Shown here in pieces: positions 60,599 through 64,000 of a stretch of 64,000 nt of DNA (its first letter is position 1; each line of letters begins with the position of its first letter). A program made the position numbers and the translations under genes. The stretch is from Pinibacter soli (GTDB taxonomy: Bacteria; Bacteroidota; Bacteroidia; Chitinophagales; Chitinophagaceae), in the NCBI RefSeq assembly GCF_029961145.1, contig NZ_JASBRG010000007.1, positions 243,897 through 307,896 on the forward strand, in the 5' to 3' direction. The notes under the pieces are model-generated. The model saw only the letters and a program-made list of their open reading frames with translations. It was not told the DNA's origin and did no database searches.

Positions 60599-62052
60599 GC
60601 TTTCTTGTGTTGCAGTGAGAAAAGTATAACCCTGTTATACCATGTTGCCGGAAAATAGTAGAATGCAGAAAGCATTTTCTTTACATCGCTTTTCCCGGAT
60701 TGCTTAAACCATTCGCGCCATTTTATCGTAGCAATATGTTTTTTGTAATTGTTGTGCACATAGCGGTGTAGTTGTTTGTAAAACGATGGGACATAAGTAT
60801 TTCTAAACATCAGTGCCAATTCTGAAGAGTCTGTCCAGTTGTGCTTTTTCTGCATCGCCGCTTTTACTTTTTCGTAGAAGCCGGTGCCCGGCAAGGGATA
60901 AGAAACAGAGATACCAATTTCATGCGGCATCAGATCGTTGATCATTTTTATAGTGAGCTTTATGTCTTCCTTTGTTTCTCCCAGGTAACCAAATTGAATG
61001 AACAGTGAAGGTTTTATTTTGTAAAACTTCAGCAGGTTTGTTGCCTCGTGTATTTGTGCAACGGTGATGCCTTTGTCCATTGCATCAAGTATTTTTTGTG
61101 AACCGCTTTCGGCCCCCATCCATGCATTTTCACAACCTGCCTTTTGCAGGGAACTTACATAAGCCGTTTGCAAAAGCAGATCTGCCCGTGACTGTATCTT
61201 GAATTTAAAATTCAGATTTTCCTTGTGGACAAGATTGGCAAACTCCTCTACCCATCCTGGTTTCAACCCAAAAATGTCATCGCAGAACCAGACATGATCG
61301 AAGCCATAATTTTCCATTAAATACTTCAGCTCCTCTACGACCTTTTGCGGAGAACGCGAATTGTAGCGGTTGCCATAAATAGGTTTTGCGCACCAGTTAC
61401 ATTTGAATGGACATCCTCTTGTGGTAACGATGTTGATGGAAAAATAACCTGCATGCTTCATCCAGGTTGCTTTATAGCGATCAATGTCAACGAGGTCCCA
61501 GGCGGGCTGCGGCAAACTGTCGAGGTCTTTTAATACTATTCTTTTCGCCGTTTGTGTCGTTGTTCCATTTTCACGAAAAACAATTCCCTGAATATTGTGA
61601 AAGTCAGTTGTGCCGGACGCCAGGGCATTTGTAAGTTCCAATAAAGTCATCTCTCCTTCCCCTATCAAAACGAAGTCAGCCCCCGCTTGCAGATATTGAT
61701 CATAGTGATCCGTTGCATCAGAGCTGGACATGATCACCGTAATGCCACATCGTTTTGCAAGATTGATCATACGGAATGCAGCCTCACGCATATTGGTCAG
61801 GCACATCTTTGTGAGGTAATTGAATCCATCATCATAAATAACCAACAGGTCAGGCATATCCATTTTTAATACGTCGATCAATTCATCTGCACCTTTAGCA
61901 AACATGGTATCGAAAAGCGAAACCTCATAACCATTTTCACGCATCAATGCGGCAGCATACAACGTAGCCAATGGCGCATATGGCTTGCCAATGGCCTCCT
62001 GCTTTTTATCAAAGTGCAAAAAATATGAGTGCGTAAATAAGATTTTTTTCAT
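60595..62052 (-). CDS. B12-binding-type radical SAM enzyme
   Basis: The 485-residue protein has an N-terminal cobalamin-binding-like Rossmann domain (about 1-150), then the radical SAM [4Fe-4S] motif CPFKCNWC (Cys214, 218, 221) and the barrel with FGYLGETKEDIKLTIKMIND. No DxHxxG is obvious in the N-terminal domain, so cobalamin binding may use the base-off/His-off form. Such enzymes methylate unreactive carbons or cyclise. It is coupled to the methyltransferase gene by a 4-nt overlap and lies downstream of a SPASM-type radical SAM gene. Confidence 0.88.
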   Translation of the reverse strand: MKKILFTHSYFLHFDKKQEAIGKPYAPLATLYAAALMRENGYEVSLFDTMFAKGADELIDVLKMDMPDLLVIYDDGFNYLTKMCLTNMREAAFRMINLAKRCGITVIMSSSDATDHYDQYLQAGADFVLIGEGEMTLLELTNALASGTTDFHNIQGIVFRENGTTTQTAKRIVLKDLDSLPQPAWDLVDIDRYKATWMKHAGYFSINIVTTRGCPFKCNWCAKPIYGNRYNSRSPQKVVEELKYLMENYGFDHVWFCDDIFGLKPGWVEEFANLVHKENLNFKFKIQSRADLLLQTAYVSSLQKAGCENAWMGAESGSQKILDAMDKGITVAQIHEATNLLKFYKIKPSLFIQFGYLGETKEDIKLTIKMINDLMPHEIGISVSYPLPGTGFYEKVKAAMQKKHNWTDSSELALMFRNTYVPSFYKQLHRYVHNNYKKHIATIKWREWFKQSGKSDVKKMLSAFYYFPATWYNRVILFSLQHKKA

Positions 62053-62062
62053 TGCTTGTCTC

Positions 62063-62192
62063 AGTTATGAGTTGTGAGTTATGAGTTATGAGTTTTGAGT
62101 GATAAGACCCGAACATAATGATGGTTGATAAGCATGCCCAAAGCAGCACATAAACAATTACTAATTACTAACTCCTAATTTCTAATTCCTAA
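62063..62192. repeat. GTTATGAG arm and CTAATTCC arm between radical SAM genes
   Basis: Two unpaired arms of different families, TTATGAG heptads (62063-62105) and CTAATTC heptads (62158-62192). The second supplies the stop codon region of the SPASM gene. Confidence 0.65.
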
Positions 62193-63241
62193 GTTCTCCC
62201 CGGATTCACCGTCGGCGGCAAATACAGCGAACAGACACATTTTCGGCATATTTCATTCTCTGCCATGTTTATCGTTTTTCTGAAGTGAAGAGCCAGTTCA
62301 TTATTTACAAGGTTATTAAGTGAATCATCTTTTATGTTGCCAAATGCTTCGTGAAAGAAACAAGGTTTTACCGAACCATCAGCTTCAATCACCGCGGAGA
62401 CCCAGGGTGCATTACATCGCTTGTAAGGAAAATCTGCAAGTCCGGCAAATGCCGAATAATACTGGTGAATGCTCCAAATCCTTCCAGGCGATTCAAGCAC
62501 ATACCGCTTTGCAAAATCCATTGCATGGGTTTCGAGCATTCTTTCGATAATTGATTTTAGTTCCGGCAATGACTCGTTATCAATCAGCAGTTTGTCCTTG
62601 TTCTCTTCTTTCCATTGTTCCGTGTGATCAAACGCATTGCTTGTTACATCTGCAGGTAAAAAGCTTATGCTGTTAAGTTGCAACTCTTTTGCAGCATCAA
62701 TGATCTGCGGCCAGACGCGAAAATTCAATTGATGAATAACCGTGCGGCCGGTGATCCTGAAGTCAGGTCGCAGAGCCTTTATTGCCTTGATGCTTTCTTT
62801 CGTTTTTGCAAATGCGTTCTCAATGTTTCTGATCCTGTTGTGCATGTCTTCATTTCCATCAACTGAAATAATGATGTTGTCAACATATTTTACAAGGTTT
62901 TCTGCATGACGTTTAATGGCATGTCCACTCGTGAGCAAAGTGATTTTTACGTGTTGCTTTTTCAGAATTGCACACAATGAAAAGAATGCCGGATGAAGGA
63001 TCGCTTCTCCGCCGGACATTACTACTTCGACTGTTTTAAATTTTCTCAGTGATTGAAGAAGGTTCTCTACGTCTTGTTCTGTTAATTGTTTGAGATGATT
63101 GTTGTGCTTCCATATATCACACATTACACAGCGGCAATTGCATGCGCTGTGCGGCATTAGGATAACGATCGGCAAAGTAGTGATCACATTTGTCCGCAAA
63201 GTTTTATAACGCTTGTATGTTTGATATAGGGATTGTTGCAT
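62189..63241 (-). CDS. Radical SAM/SPASM-type enzyme
   Basis: The 350-residue enzyme has the radical SAM motif CNCRCVMC (Cys34, 38, 41; the first Cys of C-x3-C-x2-C is 34), the GGEAILHP strand (from 77) and a C-terminal auxiliary-cluster region with PWVSAVIEADGSVKPCFFHE and ENEICRKCVCSLY. SPASM/twitch enzymes act on peptides, sugars or cofactors. It is between two B12-type radical SAM genes on the same strand. Gene order suggests a multi-enzyme tailoring pathway. Confidence 0.88.
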   Translation of the reverse strand: MQQSLYQTYKRYKTLRTNVITTLPIVILMPHSACNCRCVMCDIWKHNNHLKQLTEQDVENLLQSLRKFKTVEVVMSGGEAILHPAFFSLCAILKKQHVKITLLTSGHAIKRHAENLVKYVDNIIISVDGNEDMHNRIRNIENAFAKTKESIKAIKALRPDFRITGRTVIHQLNFRVWPQIIDAAKELQLNSISFLPADVTSNAFDHTEQWKEENKDKLLIDNESLPELKSIIERMLETHAMDFAKRYVLESPGRIWSIHQYYSAFAGLADFPYKRCNAPWVSAVIEADGSVKPCFFHEAFGNIKDDSLNNLVNNELALHFRKTINMAENEICRKCVCSLYLPPTVNPGRT

Positions 63242-63320
63242 GTTTTTTCTGATTGTTAATTGATAGTTGTTTGGCTGTGCGTGTTTAAATTTTTAGTAAC
63301 TCAAAACTTTTCAATTACCA

Positions 63321-63339
63321 GGGCGAATGCAATTCGCCC
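63321..63339. repeat. GGGCGAAT palindrome
   Basis: GGGCGAAT-GCA-ATTCGCCC is a perfect 8-3-8 hairpin, the same element as at 8061-8083. A TTTTCAA arm follows to 63369, next to the stop of the third radical SAM gene. Confidence 0.8.
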
Positions 63340-63370
63340 CTACCATTTTCAACTTTCCATTTTCAACTTC

Positions 63371-64000
63371 CTAAAATCCCTGGATCTCCGGTTGCCTGTA
63401 TTTCCAAATGCGTTGCAATAGCTTGATTTCATATGGATATTGGTAAATATTTATTTTATATCGTAAAGTTGCTAACGCTTTGATAGCGTTCTTTCTTAAA
63501 CTTGTTAAACGAATGTCTGTAACTGTTGGATAGCGACCATTCAGCACAGTTTCAAAGTTTCTGATTTTGTCAATCATTGCTGGTGTGAGCCATGGTGTAA
63601 GTGGATTTTTACGCATGTCAAAATTCTCCCAGTGCGGACTCACCCAGTCTTCCAGTGTTTGTGGAAAACGGAAGCCATTGTTTTGAACTTCCTTAAACAG
63701 CGATGAACCCTCTGTGGGAACAGGGCTGTAGGTGTACAAAACAATTTCGGTAGTGGGGTTAATGCGCTTGATCTTCTTTATGAAAGCAATGTCATCGTCA
63801 ATTTGTTTCTCCACCTGTTCAGGTGTTGGAGCAGGCATGCCCAATACAAATGAATATTCCGGAATGATGTCAAACTGTTTCATTCTTGCTGCGAATGCAG
63901 CGATCTGTGCGCCGCTTTGTGTACCGCCTTTGTCCATGCGTTTAAGCAATTCGTCATTGCCGCTTTCTGCGCCGAAGAAAATGATCTTGCAACCAGCTTC
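63371..64000 (-). CDS. Radical SAM enzyme, N-terminus cut by window edge
   Basis: The frame is open to the window end, giving the last 209 residues (EAGCKIIFFGAESGNDELLK at its start). FGAESGNDELLKRMDKGGT and EYSFVLGMPAPTPEQVEKQI are the C-terminal barrel strands typical of B12-binding radical SAM enzymes (the ESGs and GxPGET positions). The cluster motif lies outside the window. It is the first visible gene of the leftward radical SAM block. The TAG stop adjoins a TTTTCAA repeat arm. Confidence 0.8.
   Translation of the reverse strand, partial: EAGCKIIFFGAESGNDELLKRMDKGGTQSGAQIAAFAARMKQFDIIPEYSFVLGMPAPTPEQVEKQIDDDIAFIKKIKRINPTTEIVLYTYSPVPTEGSSLFKEVQNNGFRFPQTLEDWVSPHWENFDMRKNPLTPWLTPAMIDKIRNFETVLNGRYPTVTDIRLTSLRKNAIKALATLRYKINIYQYPYEIKLLQRIWKYRQPEIQGF

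Overview
This window looks like a chromosomal segment of a Bacteroidota bacterium, most likely of the Chitinophagaceae. The basis is gene content (DUF1835, DUF1599 next to a BT_3928-type DoxX protein, AI-2E permease, many SusD-free outer-membrane barrels with Sec signals, a MoaC-MoaB fusion, single-protein nitrate reductase fused to flavin and BFD modules), a TAnnTTTG-type promoter before the HU gene, weak Shine-Dalgarno signals and moderate AT richness. No rRNA, tRNA, CRISPR array, transposase, prophage or plasmid gene was seen.

Layout. 1-9 kb: end of a DUF1835 gene, a four-helix-bundle (23S IVS-type) gene enclosed in an inverted repeat, parE, priA, a surface protein and the agmatine-to-putrescine pair aguB-aguA. 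9-31 kb: secreted and outer-membrane proteins of unknown role mixed with housekeeping genes (acyl-CoA-binding protein, flippase, a GlmU-like nucleotidyltransferase with tpiA, folP, DUF1599, BT_3928-type protein, class I aldolase, HU) and a lrp-eamA pair. 31-50 kb: a nitrate-assimilation and molybdenum-cofactor island arranged around a divergent promoter at 42419-42620. Leftward run nirB, nirD, a porin, narK, a nitrate reductase fusion and a rubredoxin protein; rightward run cobA (siroheme), a Crp/Fnr regulator, moeA, a TauE permease, a small Moco-binding-fold protein, moaD, moeB, moaE and moaCB. Together they take up nitrate, reduce it to ammonium and make most of the cofactors; moaA, mobA and the siroheme dehydrogenase/chelatase are not in the window. 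50-56 kb: a TetR-SDR pair with two matching operators, PEBP, BamA-like barrel, GtrA and AI-2E family proteins. 56-64 kb: an orphan eCIS-type DUF4157/OmpA protein and a locus with a nucleotidyltransferase, a methyltransferase and three radical SAM enzymes.

The most unusual signal lies between the genes. About thirty intergenic inverted repeats from more than a dozen sequence families occupy most junctions that are not inside tight operons. Many have arms built of degenerate 7- or 8-nt units, and the strand read by the incoming ribosome carries TAA, TGA or TAG in nearly every unit, so stops fall in all three frames. At least 25 genes end inside or within a few bases of such an arm, and several take their stop codon, or their last residues, from it. 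Some arms match perfectly over 26-34 bp, including odd variant units, so the two arms are kept identical as a pair. Three composites carry the same nested order of two families, and one element contains the four-helix-bundle gene. This may be an under-described, possibly mobile or templated 3'-end element system.
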